This document shows positions 26,901-36,759 of a stretch of DNA of 64,000 nt, piece by piece; position 1 is the first letter of the stretch, and each line of letters starts with the position of its first letter. The notes beneath the pieces are model-generated. The model was not told where the DNA came from. It did not search any database and worked only from the letters and a program-made list of their open reading frames with translations. The translations under genes and the position numbers were made by a program. This stretch comes from Acanthopleura granulata (taxonomy: Eukaryota > Mollusca > Polyplacophora > Chitonida > Chitonidae). The stretch is from NCBI GenBank assembly GCA_016165875.1, contig JABBOT010000005.1, forward strand, positions 26,747,368 through 26,811,367. The letters are read 5' to 3'.

Positions 26901-27149
26901 AGCGAAAGACGTTAATGGTTTCATTACAGGTATGATGTTATTTTAGTCACTCGAGTTTTCGTTCATCGTCCACTTCACAAGCTTTAGCTAGAAAGTCATT
27001 CTCCGGGATATACTACACGCAAGGATTTCATTTCTTTTCTGTTATATTTATATGTATATATATTAAGCCACACAATTTGTAACAAGCTGTCAGCAGGTTA
27101 CTATGATTGTGATTGTTTTGTTTCAGTGAATGAAAGATTTCTGACGTGA
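11924..27149 (+). CDS. CA10-like: Carbonic anhydrase-related protein, CA10/CA11 type (10 exons)
   Basis: Joined exons 11924-11999, 13299-13346, 15449-15585, 16001-16198, 16902-16997, 18431-18497, 19211-19365, 19898-20026, 21849-21888 and 27127-27149 encode about 322 residues (human CA10 has 328). Every intron is GT-AG and phases agree throughout. Residues 1-25 form a hydrophobic signal peptide. The carbonic anhydrase fold follows: QSPIDI (62-67), NTGH (94-97), GGPLTY (117-122), HFG (132-134), VVTWIILNKP (243-252) and NNFRPVKALNNR. By alignment with CA II numbering, zinc ligands His94 and His119 are Ile130 and Gln155; only His96 (His132) remains. Loss of His94 and His119 is also a feature of vertebrate CA10. 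Catalysis is therefore unlikely. C56 and C240 match the conserved disulfide pair, and C306 matches the C-terminal cysteine. Vertebrate CA10/CA11 are secreted neurexin ligands; the same role here is inference. Confidence 0.93.
12078..12108 (-). promoter_or_regulatory. C-rich tract / G-quadruplex motif in intron 1
   Basis: Six runs of 3 to 6 cytosines separated by single adenines lie about 80 bases after the exon 1 donor. The minus strand therefore holds six G-runs with one-base loops, which satisfies the G-quadruplex pattern. A regulatory effect is inferred only from position in the first intron. Confidence 0.55.
13299..13346 (+). CDS. CA10-like: CA10-like exon 2
   Basis: The acceptor is 'ttttttattgcag' and the donor g|GTATGT. 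It encodes TCSTWSEWWSYEGIS, the equivalent of the WWAYKE segment preceding the carbonic anhydrase domain in CA10. Phase 1 at both ends. Confidence 0.9.
14040..14410. repeat. Degenerate tandem repeat in intron 2, about 115-127 bp unit
   Basis: Three copies of a block starting 'gtgaatcgagcatagatgacc', continuing 'gaagaaaacaac' and ending near 'agtagatttcacatatttc', start at about 14068, 14195 and 14309. Copies differ by substitutions and small indels. No open frame spans them. Confidence 0.75.
15449..15585 (+). CDS. CA10-like: CA10-like exon 3
   Basis: The acceptor is 'tttttctcag' and the donor aga|GTGAGA. It encodes residues 42-87, including NFWGVINPEW, the disulfide cysteine C56, QSPIDI, and an N-glycosylation sequon NFT at residue 82. 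Ends in phase 0. Confidence 0.92.
16001..16198 (+). CDS. CA10-like: CA10-like exon 4 (active-site remnant)
   Basis: The acceptor is 'tattgtttgcag' and the donor gag|GTGAGA. It encodes 66 residues. The segment RVIIHFG corresponds to the zinc-ligand motif HxH of active enzymes; here Ile130 replaces the first histidine and His132 is kept. Confidence 0.93.
16902..16997 (+). CDS. CA10-like: CA10-like exon 5
   Basis: The acceptor is 'gaccttttcag' and the donor cag|GTGAGT. It encodes 32 residues starting IQLVAYN. Gln155 stands where catalytic anhydrases have the third zinc histidine, as in vertebrate CA10. Confidence 0.93.
17335..17835 (+). repeat. Interspersed repeat of unnamed family, copy 1 (intron 5)
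   Basis: About 500 bases align with 54800-55300 on the same strand and with 23345-23745 on the opposite strand. Anchors include 'cagatctaa', 'tacgaggccatgg', 'gaggcaagacactc', 'tgtggcctcctg' and 'aaaacatctgatttaacac'. I see no terminal inverted repeat, poly-A tail or coding frame. This copy contains a perfect TGACGTCA at 17741-17748. Confidence 0.75.
18431..18497 (+). CDS. CA10-like: CA10-like exon 6
   Basis: The acceptor is 'gttctttgcag' and the donor aag|GTAGGC. It encodes 22 residues (IHEPNSKLFQSILQIVPNLR plus two) and ends in phase 1, matching the next exon. Confidence 0.9.
19211..19365 (+). CDS. CA10-like: CA10-like exon 7
   Basis: The acceptor is 'ccttgtccacag' and the donor cag|GTAATC. 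It encodes 52 residues with YITYEGSLTHPGCQEVVTW, which holds the second disulfide cysteine C240 and the conserved VTW segment. Confidence 0.93.
19898..20026 (+). CDS. CA10-like: CA10-like exon 8
   Basis: The acceptor is 'tttttatttcag' and the donor cag|GTACTT. It encodes 43 residues containing NNFRPVKALNNRTVRTNI, the strongly conserved C-terminal block of carbonic anhydrase-related proteins. Confidence 0.93.
20500..20895 (+). repeat. Second tRNA-derived SINE family (intron 8)
   Basis: A tRNA-like head 'cgcctcgttggcctggtgat' with a B-box-like 'aatcaatcccggctc' is followed by 'gtcataccaaagattttgaa', 'atgtgactgggtggggtgtc' and 'ttgcctacgacgaaaaaccc', then a (CATA)n tail. I recognise this arrangement as a SINE common in mollusc sequence. 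It is unrelated to the other SINE family in the window. Confidence 0.75.
21849..21888 (+). CDS. CA10-like: CA10-like exon 9
   Basis: The acceptor is 'atttcttgtag' and the donor gaag|GTGAGT. It encodes SKECRRKRTIAYE. C306 corresponds to the C-terminal cysteine of vertebrate CA10. A 5.2 kb intron follows. Confidence 0.88.
23345..23745 (-). repeat. Interspersed repeat of unnamed family, copy 2 (intron 9)
   Basis: The reverse complement matches the copies at 17335 and 54800, including 'ctgatttaacactacttttac' and 'gaggccacaatgc' read on the + strand. It carries a perfect TGACGTCA at 23447-23454, at the equivalent place to copy 1. Confidence 0.72.
24855..25100 (-). repeat. tRNA-derived SINE, well preserved
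   Basis: On the minus strand it runs from 'cctccgtgactcagttggttagcgcgctagcg' (tRNA-like head, given in part) through the B-box-like 'gtgagttcaagaccagctc' to 'gtgaaatattcttgagtacgg' and an A/T tail. It is among the best-preserved copies of the family in this window. Confidence 0.88.
25130..25362 (+). pseudogene. Penelope-like retroelement, reverse transcriptase fragment
   Basis: The open frame contains IQTLGTAVGTKFAPSYTTLV followed by LGYLETKLYEK. This fits the motif B region of Penelope-like reverse transcriptases, where a GT.MG...AP pattern is typical. Only about 75 codons survive, without the catalytic YxDD motif. It lies in intron 9 of the CA10-like gene, just after a SINE, and the endonuclease fragment about 0.9 kb downstream may belong to the same insertion. 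Confidence 0.6.
26240..26525 (+). pseudogene. Penelope-like retroelement, GIY-YIG endonuclease fragment
   Basis: In one frame the + strand reads CNGCQKYYTRETGDTLCNRI, which matches the GIY-YIG nuclease pattern (paired cysteines, a YIG-like triplet, then a conserved Arg). The frame is broken soon after, and later pieces appear in other frames. Taken with the fragment at 25130 it looks like the 3' half of one degraded Penelope-like element in the same orientation. Confidence 0.5.
26545..26735 (+). repeat. tRNA-derived SINE, 5' truncated
   Basis: It starts inside the tRNA-related part ('ccaccaatgcggtcgctgtg') and continues to 'ggcgtaaaacatcaatcaa' and a (TCAA)n tail. Same family as the copies at 24.9, 39.2 and 46.8 kb. 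Confidence 0.85.
27127..27149 (+). CDS. CA10-like: CA10-like exon 10 (terminal)
   Basis: The acceptor is 'gattgttttgtttcag'. It completes the split codon as Val and reads VNERFLT then TGA. Vertebrate CA10 ends with a similar VNEWLLK, which strongly supports this short terminal exon despite the long intron before it. Confidence 0.85.
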
Positions 27150-27260
27150 TGCTGTCTGGTAAGACAGCAGAAGAAAGTAGCGAGGAAATGTGGAATACAA
27201 GTACATGTAGCTAACCTTGTCTTCATTGACATAATTCTCGATCATGGTCATTAGGGAGGA

Positions 27261-27266
27261 AATAAA
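27261..27266 (+). terminator. Polyadenylation signal AATAAA
   Basis: A canonical AATAAA lies 112 bases after the stop codon of the CA10-like gene. Distance and strand fit a 3' end. Confidence 0.5.
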
Positions 27267-27269
27267 TAC

Positions 27270-28280
27270 CGTATGTCTCCTCCCGATAGCATGATCTTGC
27301 CTTAATATACAGACACGGGCAGAAAACTATGTTAACACACCAAAAGATATAGATTCCAGTCCTTGCTTCGAAATTGTTTTAACAGCGACCGGGGCTTGCA
27401 AGGCGAGGTCAAGGCCTTCCACAATTACTCCAAGGCGGCTATTGTGTCACATCTAAGAAGGGGCATTTGTGTGCTGCTCGGTGCAGTGAACTATTTGTTC
27501 GCATGACACAACAGTTTGCCATATTGCTTGAGGGTCACATAGCACCATCTATGATCGCCTCATTGTCATTTATCTACCTTTCCCTCTAGCCTGATTTTGT
27601 GTTTCGCTGACATGTGTCACACCAAAGTCTTTATTTCATGCAGTAGCACAACAGGCCCTCGTTTCGATCCAATAGACCTGGCCATAGTACTAAGTGTGTA
27701 GGCCTGCTATATATAGAGAGAGAGACAAGATCGGAAACAAAGTTGCACCGATTTTAGAAATCTCTACCTTAATTTTACACTCATCTGTACTTACTGGAAT
27801 CCTATGAGCCGCCAATAATTTGTCGGAAATATCCGCAATATGGACATAATCCATTAAAACGTCTGCACGATTATAAAATCGGTTAGTCTGCTCCCGTCTT
27901 TCTATATACTTTAGTAGGTCAACACGATGTAGTACTATGGCTGGATATGTTGTAGCACACAGCTGAATAACATCTGTGCGTCATACATATTTTTTACATT
28001 TATATAGTTTTGTCACTCATTGATTGACTTTTGACCCTTTCCACACATGCTTTTGACAGAATAAACGATATTCATTAGCAATAATTAATTTAAGTTTTCT
28101 GTGTTGTAAGTACATGAGCAAACACTTAAAAATAATAAAAAAGTGTTCATTCCCTGATTACATGTCAATTTCATATTTTTTTACATACTCATGTACACGC
28201 CATTTTGTGCTTTTCGTCAGGTAGCACATACACAATGATATCGTAAGACATGGTCTAAGTTAGTCTCAAGTCATATATAC
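27270..28280. other. Non-coding, no gene recognised
   Basis: Downstream of the CA10-like gene I see no exon, RNA gene or named repeat. There is only a short GA tract near 27716. Confidence 0.5.
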
Positions 28281-28284
28281 ATGT

Positions 28285-28332
28285 TATGCGTTTTCCGTCG
28301 TACTCAACAATTTTTCAGTTATATGACGAGTC
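28285..28332 (-). repeat. SINE 3' tail fragment
   Basis: Read on the minus strand, 'tataactgaaaaattgttgagtacgac' (given in part) equals the 3' end of the major SINE family. The rest of the element is absent. Confidence 0.5.
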
Positions 28333-28334
28333 CT

Positions 28335-31300
28335 TAAACAGTATGTTTACAGTGCTTTCTTGTGGCTCTATTAAGTACTAGGCCACTAATTCGGTGTTCG
28401 CGATCGTAAATGGAACAGCATACAACCTCTTGTACAGGGAGATAATAAGAGCAATAAACTAATGTTAAAATGGACCCTATTTGTCAGCTTCAGAAGTCAA
28501 GTCGGGTGCAAATACTAGCCTTTGTTGGATTGCTCGTATCGGATGCTACGGCAATATAGCCGCTGGACCAGTGTGATGAGGGATACTTTTGGAAATGCAC
28601 CACTAATTGTTACATTTTACGCTTATTTGGACACCCGAGGTCACTGGTCAAATTTAACCCTGTATCACGATCGCGTATATCTAAAAAAATCGCGTAAAAT
28701 TAGAATTACTTTACATGTCAATTCCCTTCCTTGTTCGCCTTACAAAATCCGATCATTGGAAATTCACAAAGTAATCTGTGGACAATCTTTAATTGCGGAG
28801 CACGAACGCTCAAAGTGATGCTGTTGCTCCTCACCTTTGGAGTAAATGTCTACACTGCGCGAGGTAGTCGACAAACTTTCTCACTAAGCCGCTGATAAAC
28901 CGGACATTTTTGGGTTAGAGGCGGCAAACACATTGAGCAGAGGTTGGTCGGCTTATCCGAGAACAAGGCCTATCGTCGCAAATTCCTTAGGGTTGACATC
29001 GGTACGCCGCAGGACAGTAATTTTGTGAGATCACAGTCTTTATACCTATATCATGTAGATCCATCTTATTATCTATTATTCTCATTGGTTTAATTTTTGA
29101 CTTTGCAATGATTTTAAGAAATGGACTGCTAGACTTGAAAACCTCCAAAACTTTACCATCATGTGCTGACGTTTTTCTTACTTTCCTGGTCCCTCTTGCA
29201 CGAAGTCCTCGTTAAGAAAACGAAACTACCATGGCAACGAGTGCTGTAGGTATGGTACCTACGTGCTCGTAACGTTTAAGAGGGCTAAGTGCAAGTGGGC
29301 AAGTGCAGGATGCTTAAGGACACCAAGGTTGATGAGTAGAATCCAGCTCTCATGGATTCAGCTGTGCATGGCTTAAAATCCGGGAGTTTGTCTCGTACCT
29401 TGCCAACGATACCGGTTTACTACTTGAGAAGGATGTTCAAACACACTAATAAATACATCAATTAAGAAAATGTAAAGTGTGTGGGTAAATCGCACAAGCA
29501 AGAAGATGCACTGCACAAAGCAAGCAACAGAAATATATGTGAATAAACAATTAACCATAAAATCTTTTCCATGCTTATAACGGTATTTCAAGGATACTAG
29601 AACACCTCGTGGGCAAACTTTCACATTTTGCATCGTGTGGCCCAAAATATTGATCAAATATAGCAATATGTATATACAGTCTGAAAGTTAAACAACTGCT
29701 GATTCCAAAAAAATTTACCTAACTTTAAAATTATTCAAAATGAAAAGAAAGTTTGAAAAAAATTAGAGATGTTCTTCAGATTGCTATTCTTAGGCTAATT
29801 TTCAAAATTTTAACATTTTTCTTGCTCAAGTGGATAATTTACTTTTTAAAATAAAACAACGTCCCACAGATTTTTAGAATTAATCCTAGATTGTTCTGAG
29901 TGATAATTTAAATTTAATATTTTCAAAAATTTGAAAAAAAAAATGAAATTTCGATGTTCTTTTGCTAACATCATTAAACCTAAACAAATATAAAAAAATC
30001 CGTGAGGGCGTTTATTAGCTTAGGTATTTAGCTACAAGAGTGCTAAGTTTCAAAGTATTATGTTGAAAAATTATCGAGAAATAAAAGTATTTCACCACAC
30101 AGCCATCTCAAAAACAGGACTGGAGAAAAAGACCTAAACGTCTAGGGAAGCATTATGTGTGATAAAATTCGTCATTAATTAGTTTGCCAGTTGATTTTAA
30201 TCACAAATGATTGGAAAGATAGGAGGGTAGAGAATAAGAATGTGAATTTAAACAAAATTGTTGCTTACGTAACAGTGCGTAACATACAGAACATGGACGA
30301 CAGGAAAGGAAATACAGCGGCCAGACGCGACGGATACCAACTTACTTGCATTTGGAGAAATTCATTCGAATTCACCGGATGATTCACCTGGCTTACACTG
30401 ATTTGTTGATTTATTTGACATCCCTGTAAGATCCGTGGCGCAGTGGAGGATTAGAGTACATGGTCACTGTACAGGACATTGAAACAGAACAGGCCCGATG
30501 CAAGGATCGCATAATATTACAGCCGAAAGTTTCAGCGACGAAAAAGGGAGTCAGTGGAAATATTTAGAAAAGGGGGGTAAAATTTCAAAACCATATCCTT
30601 GCTATGCTATCATGCAAATGTGCGTACCAAGTTGCAGGTCCAGTTATGTGCCAACTGTACACAGCTAACAGACAGTACGGCACAGACAGTCACCCACACT
30701 GTACACGTAGTTCCACCTTACGAAGAAGTCACCCGATATGGCAATCTTGTTTTCTATACTGATGCTCTATTCTCACGTGTACGCGGATGAATATTCAGAA
30801 AGCATTCCTATCTTAAATGAAAAGTCCTACTCTTCGCCATTATTTATTACCAAATGACAAATATTACACTTTGATCGTTAAATTACTCTAAACATTTATA
30901 TATGCAATATTTTGCATGCTGTGGGCGTTTTGTTGTTGGTTAAATAGTAATTTTCTTCTCCTTCCATGCCTCACTCAGCACAAACCTAAGAAACCTTTTA
31001 GCACACCGACATTAGAGCAAAGCCGTCTCTTCGGGCAATGTATTAGCTATTGTTAGGGGTTATCAGCTTGAAGCATGGCATCCACACGGCATCCTGCGCA
31101 CAAGCACTGGCAAAAGCTCGTGAGCCGGAGAACGGAAGTGGACTGTTGGGACATCACCGTGCCCACTACAAATGTGAAGAATCACTAAATAGAATACCAG
31201 TGAGACCTTAATTTCCGGTGCCAAGTGAATCTCCCTTGCATTCTTCTCCCATCTCCATGTCCAGGAGCAGGGAATCAAAAACCAAGACACGATAGCAGCC

Positions 31301-32785
31301 ATACTGTTTGTTGTATTCTGGCATTTGTACATTAAAAGTAGCTCCCAAAGACCTTCCGCAGGTTGCTGGCAGACATTCCTACGTTTCACGTGAAAGGAAG
31401 CTTGACGAATCACACCGTCTCCTTCAATGAGAGGCAAGGGAAACACAGTGCAGTGCTGGTATCCAGACCACTTGGCCACAGAACCATTTTTAGCTAAACT
31501 ACTTCTTATTTCCATAACACAAATAAAGCAGGTTCTCATCCTCCACTGGATTTGGTTTAGTTCTTAAATGTAGTATGATTTTTGATGAATGCCATTTTGG
31601 ACCTTGAGAGATGGTCGCGATGGATTCTTATATGGTAATGAGCAACTATTTGACAGGTTTGCACGTGCATTGTTGTATAAACTTCTGTAAGCTTAGTAGT
31701 TCTTGTAAATCTGTTTTCTTTCAACTAAAGCAAAGGGCATGGTCTGATGCAAATAGACACTTCAACTGCCAGTGGCGGCCAGTTTGGAAAATGGCCACCA
31801 CGGGGGGAATTCTGAATCGCATAGGTCTAAAATGTAAGCCAAGGTATGTTCTGTGTGCCCCTAATCCTATCGGAGAGGAAAAATGTGAAACAAATTGCTT
31901 GTTCAGCTTTCAGACAGCGATAGGCCTTACACAAGATCAAACAGAGAAACACGAAGACTAAGTTCAGTATATATTTGAACAAAATAGACAACTAACATAC
32001 AAAACGATACAAATAATTACAAAAATATATAGTTTCTTTACTGATGACAGCGTCCAAATTCGGGTGGAATTTTCCTGCTTCCAAAGGCAAGTCAGTCCAC
32101 GTAAATATGGGATCCACAGTTCTTGACAATTCTCGAATCGAAGGATGACAGTCCTGTAGTGACGAACAGTGGTGGGCACGGAACGACGATTATGGTATAT
32201 ATCCAACTCCCTTGTAAGGTGCAACTTTCCTGGGCGGACAATAGAGTCTGTGATGTTTGTTTCACTCCTCTGAAAAGTACACAAAATGACTTTAAGGGTA
32301 AACTGGGATGAAATGTACATAATCGCACAAGGAGAAAATGAGCGATACAAGCTCCAAAAGAGCATCTCGAACAAAATAACAAGTGGCGAAACAAAAGCTC
32401 ACGAAGTGCTAAGAACAGAAGAATGGAGTACAAAATGACAAATGTGTGAAAGCCGACATCTGCAAATTCCACAAAATCCTTCTAAGTGGACGAGAGTGAA
32501 TATGACTTATCTGAAATGAACTTGAGTAAATGACTGCAAGCTTAACAACTTCGTCGCGCATATTCATAGACTAACGTAAAGAAAGTTCTCGATGAACACA
32601 GTAGCCTCGAGAAAACGCAACTAAATTCCAATGCAGGCTACAATGTGCACAGAGAAAAAAATGTAGGTCAGACACAGACCTGGTTAGCGTGAAAATAAAA
32701 AAAAATGCAATCCAGTATATTAAAGACGGGCTGGTAACACTGACGTATCTGCTGTATAAGTAGGGGAAGGGTCGTCTTTATTCTC
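28335..32785. other. Mostly non-coding; no gene recognised
   Basis: AT-rich sequence, notably 29.7-30.1 kb. Several frames of 60 to 160 codons exist, including 31063-31539 on the minus strand, but none shows a recognisable domain. Confidence 0.4.
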
Positions 32786-32799
32786 TTGTGGTCACAACT

Positions 32800-32969
32800 T
32801 GTGATGTTTTCTGTCACTGTCAACAATACTCACGAATTAAAGTTTACCACTTTACAAAATACTAGACCTACAGGATATTTTGAGGTATTCTTGAATTTAC
32901 GGTTGTTCGTTGGCACCTGGCCAGTAGGCCAGAAAAGAACTCTTAAATATGAATTGTTTGGATTGAATG
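32800..32969 (+). CDS. Candidate exon of an unknown gene
   Basis: An open frame with extracellular-protein flavour (TGYFEVFLNLRLFVGTWPVG) ends at a good donor, g|GTGAGT, at 32970. The 5' limit is uncertain because no strong acceptor was seen. It joins in phase to the candidate at 33104. No domain was recognised, so this could be chance. Confidence 0.25.
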
Positions 32970-33103
32970 GTGAGTGACCGTTGGGTCACAAAAATTTTTG
33001 TTCACGTTTATGTTCCTGTCTGAATAAACTTCTTGTTAACCGTAATCCTGCAATGTGTTCTTATGTATGGAAAAGTTAACATTACATTTAACTTCTGCTG
33101 TAG

Positions 33104-33198
33104 GGCCAGAGAAAGGTCGGCGTGAGGTCACAGTGACACACATTAGCAAAATGGTCCATGAAACCCACCGTACAGTCCAAACATTTGACTGCATTTAA
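33104..33198 (+). CDS. Candidate terminal exon of an unknown gene
   Basis: It follows the acceptor 'aacttctgctgtag' and, after joining in phase with 32969, reads PEKGRREVTVTHISKMVHET and continues to a TAA at 33196. The product is not recognised. Support is limited to splice signals and phase. Confidence 0.22.
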
Positions 33199-34765
33199 TT
33201 TGGTGATAACAAATCTGAAGGTATTTTCAGATATAGTTTTTAATATTTTTTACTCACAATAACACAATAACTGAGACCTTGTAACATCCACTATATGTGT
33301 CTCGTCCCAGATTCCGTACCACTTTCTCAGAATTGTATCTGGAGTGGTCAGGAATTGTAATTCTGATACAGGATGGTTTTGAATTAAGCCAGTAAAACTC
33401 TCGCCCAGAGGAACAGGGAGATGTGAGCTACAAAAGTTATACTGTGGATTTTCAGTCGCCTGCTGGATAGAGACAACGCAAAACTGGTTCGTCACTGTAT
33501 TGTTTGGTTCGTTACTACCACACGTTGGGTAGTGGCCATCCTTGATTTCCACAGCAATTACAAAAAAAGAACATTTTGTCGAGATAAATGCATTCATATA
33601 AATGTAATCACATTAGTGATAAAATTTTATTTTATTACAGATAGTATACGTGGATTACTCAGATGCTATGCTACGTCATGCGTACAAAACTAGAGAAGAG
33701 CCATGCCCGCATGTTAACCCCACGTGTTAAAAATAGTAGTCAGCCTTGGGGTTTATCAACCGAACGCATGACACTCCGTCGTTATTCTGCCGACGAATCT
33801 CTGTCCGACGACCCTCGTCCAAGACCAGAGGTGGAGGAGGTTTATTTCTGGGTGCACTACCTATTCGATAAACAAGACGTATGACATCTTAATTTCCGGT
33901 ATCAAGCAGTTTCTCGACAGCATTCTCCTCATATCTAATGACATCACCGCCGCGCCATCTAACTTTATAGGCATCAGCAACTACATTTTTCAACGTTTCA
34001 AGTTGAAAGATTTTCTACAGATGACCAAGCCACTTAATGAGGGCTAAACCCACGTTAATTTGAAACTCCGGAAAACTTTAATAGTGGCAATGTGTTTCAC
34101 AGTTTGCTGTGCATTGCATCTGCATTATTGTCCTCCGTTATTAAAAAAGCCATGTCTGACTCTGTATGATTCATGTGCTCCAGTTGTCTTACAAAATGAA
34201 AAAAGAGAATAAAAAAACCTTGGGGAAAAGACAGCTAAATCCAAGTATGTCAAAGATCATCGGAAACCAGTTGTATGTGATCCACTTTGCGACAGACGTG
34301 GTTTAATTTAGAAAAACTGATATAACAGCAATACCGTTGACGGCATCACAGTAACCCATACAGACTTAGTCTGGATTTCTCGCACAAATAGATGCAATAT
34401 ATAGCCCCGGATAAAATAACTAATCTGTGTGCCGATAGTTTCGTGTGACTGATCTCTGTAGGTGTAAGTCTCACATATCGCTCTCACATCATTGTCTCAA
34501 TATTCTCACGTGTGATCACCAGACTATGACAGTTCCTGATAAGATCTTTGTCAACAACGAGATGTCAGAAACGATTTTCTACAATGTTGTTCCTGCAAGG
34601 ACGGTTGTTATGCTTAGCTCTTCCCCCGTCATCTCACAAAGTTGAATATATTTGACAGTCACAACTCTTGAGCGATGGTAGATTGCAACTGTGCGGGAAA
34701 TAGCTATTTCAACATAGTTTTGATGTAATGCTCTCTGGATTGCAAGTAATTCGGCACCATATGCC
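33199..34765. other. Non-coding, no gene recognised
   Basis: A 115-codon minus-strand frame (33250-33597) has a balanced amino-acid composition but no motif and no clear splice sites. Nothing else is supported here. Confidence 0.4.
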
Positions 34766-34768
34766 CCT

Positions 34769-34830
34769 ACTCACATGGTGCCGACTACCAGGCTATACTC
34801 ACATGGTGCCGACTACCAGGCTATACTCAA
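34769..34830. repeat. Two-copy perfect tandem repeat, 28 bp unit
   Basis: The unit beginning 'tactcacatggtgccgacta' occurs twice without change, followed by 'tactcaag', the start of a third. The copies are identical, so the duplication is recent. Confidence 0.85.
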
Positions 34831-34910
34831 GTGTATGTATAATTTTACTTGTTTATGTTTATTTTACAGCGCACGACAAACACTTTCGAGTCTAATTAAT
34901 TTCTGTTCTA

Positions 34911-35352
34911 TACTGAGCAAAAATATAAACGCAACGCTTTTGTTTTTGCAATATTAACCTGATCTGCCCCCAACTGAACACCTGTGTGATGTCCTCGACC
35001 GACCAGTTCGTTGGCGACACCCAGTTCTGTGTAACATCGCGGATGTTGCGTGTAGCCCGGACACAGGAGTGGGAAAACATTCCGCAAGTCACAACTGACC
35101 ATCTCCTCAGATCCATGCGTCGATGATGTGTAGCAGGCAATCTCGGTATTATGTGTGGTATTCCTCAAATTGACCCCAACCTGTTTTCCAATCTGCCTCA
35201 GCGTTCCCATTGGTTACTTGTTTCCATCAATTATGGAAATGTATTGTTAACGTCCCTTTTATGCCCCCGTGACAAACGGTATTGAAAGGAATTTGATATA
35301 ACAGGTAATTTTAGCAAGGTATCGGGTGTTGCGTTTATACTTTTGTTCAGTA
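34911..35352 (+). mobile_element. Tc1/mariner-like transposon remnant, internally deleted
   Basis: Both ends carry a 27-base terminal inverted repeat (TACTGAGCAAAAATATAAAC on the left; TACTGAACAAAAGTATAAAC on the right, inverted) with about three mismatches over its length. TA dinucleotides flank it. Inside, from about 34962, the + strand reads PDLPPTEHLCDVLDRPVRW, which is the C-terminal block of Tc1-type transposases around the last acidic residue of the DDE/D triad (Glu of PTEHL). Later pieces such as SMRRRC lie in other frames. The 5' two thirds of the transposase is missing, so the 442-base remnant is non-autonomous. Confidence 0.82.
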
Positions 35353-36745
35353 TATATTAGACATTGAGAATAAGCACATACATACTATAAAGTAAACTAG
35401 GACTGCGCTATATTCTGTATTTGGGCAGTACCTTTTTTACATGTCATGCTATCATTTTGAAGAAAAAATATTTTTTATATTTTGAAAAGCGGCATTTTGC
35501 ATGACTCGGTCGTAATATTCTGACGGCGCCAGTAGTTCATTTGGGAACGACCAGACTAACACGAGCGACGACCAAATCTCTTTTAGTTAGTTAACAGTTG
35601 TGCATACACGAAAGCTTAAGACCCAACTCAACACAACGCAACAGCATTTGCATTCTAGTTTTCAGGTATGTTAGGAGTATGCCGGTTCAATCTTAAGTCG
35701 TATGACCACCAGCGACTGGGACCAACTCTACACGACCAGTTCACTTGAGTCGCGTTTTAAGCTCTCCGAGGGCATGCCGAGTGTATGCTCAACAAGTTTA
35801 AAGGCAACTTTTTTTTCCACGAGGACTGTTCTGCATCAATTTGGAATACTCAGAGCAAAATGTACACATTTACACAAACATGTTCGAGAGTAAAACCAGA
35901 GCCAGTAAGATAGGTAGCTAAGCGCCCAATGTAACTAGGAGCTAGACTGAGTTTCATTCTAGCTGTTTGTGTAAATTTTTTAAAAAGGTAGCAAATTATC
36001 ACCGTGTCACCATATGAAGCAAAATTAGGTAAAAGTACATGTAAACGCAATTTATCAGATGTCACTCATAATGCTGTGTTGTATTCAGATGTATTAAACA
36101 TTGCATACAAACGGCAATACATTGTAAATTTTGCTGTTTAACTTCTTCATGCATATTAATCACTTAGGGATTATAGCATTATAGTATAGGCCAATATACA
36201 TGTTTTAGACACATATGTTTATTACTTAAATATATGTGCATATTTAATAAACACGCTTGTTTGAAGTTAAATCACCAATTAAACGCATCGGGCAGTGGTC
36301 AATTTAAAGTGCAGTAAGATATCTGGCGTTCCACTGCTGATGGCCATGCCACACATTGGTTTAATACGAGAGAGATGACGAAGGCTAGTATAGTCATTTA
36401 CCAGGACAGTATACAGCTTTGAACAGTGTCTTCCAAATGCAGATCCTCTAAAAGCACACTTTTAAAGAAAGGTGTAACAGTGAGAGAAAAAAAACGAAAG
36501 TTATATACTCTAAAAAAATTGTAACATGAAATACAACAAAAAGATGTTATCACTGAACACAAGCAGCACGTGTCTTGGGCTGAATTGATTTGAGGACATT
36601 GAAATATGACGCATGTACATTCACTGGGTATTGATGTACTCTCTTAAGACACTTGTTATGAACTCCGTCCCTAAGATATTGTATTATAGTTTTTCCATCC
36701 TTTTCCTTTTTTTGGAGGCAATCTGGATCTGTGTCTGACCTACAT
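35353..36745. other. Non-coding, no gene recognised
   Basis: AT-rich sequence separating the Tc1 remnant from the virus-like block. A minus-strand frame at 36550-36768 abuts the integrase fragment but resembles no integrase and may be chance. Confidence 0.45.
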
Positions 36746-36759
36746 GCTCTGTGTACGTT

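Noticed and set aside
20230..29320. Apparent similarity between 20235-20400 and 29195-29320
   Set aside because: They share 'tacgtgctcgt' and 'cttgcaccaagtcc'-like strings, but co-linearity is too weak by eye to call a repeat family.
31063..31539. 158-codon minus-strand open frame
   Set aside because: No recognisable domain, no splice context and no homologue I could name. It remains the longest unexplained frame outside the virus-like block, but length alone is not enough.
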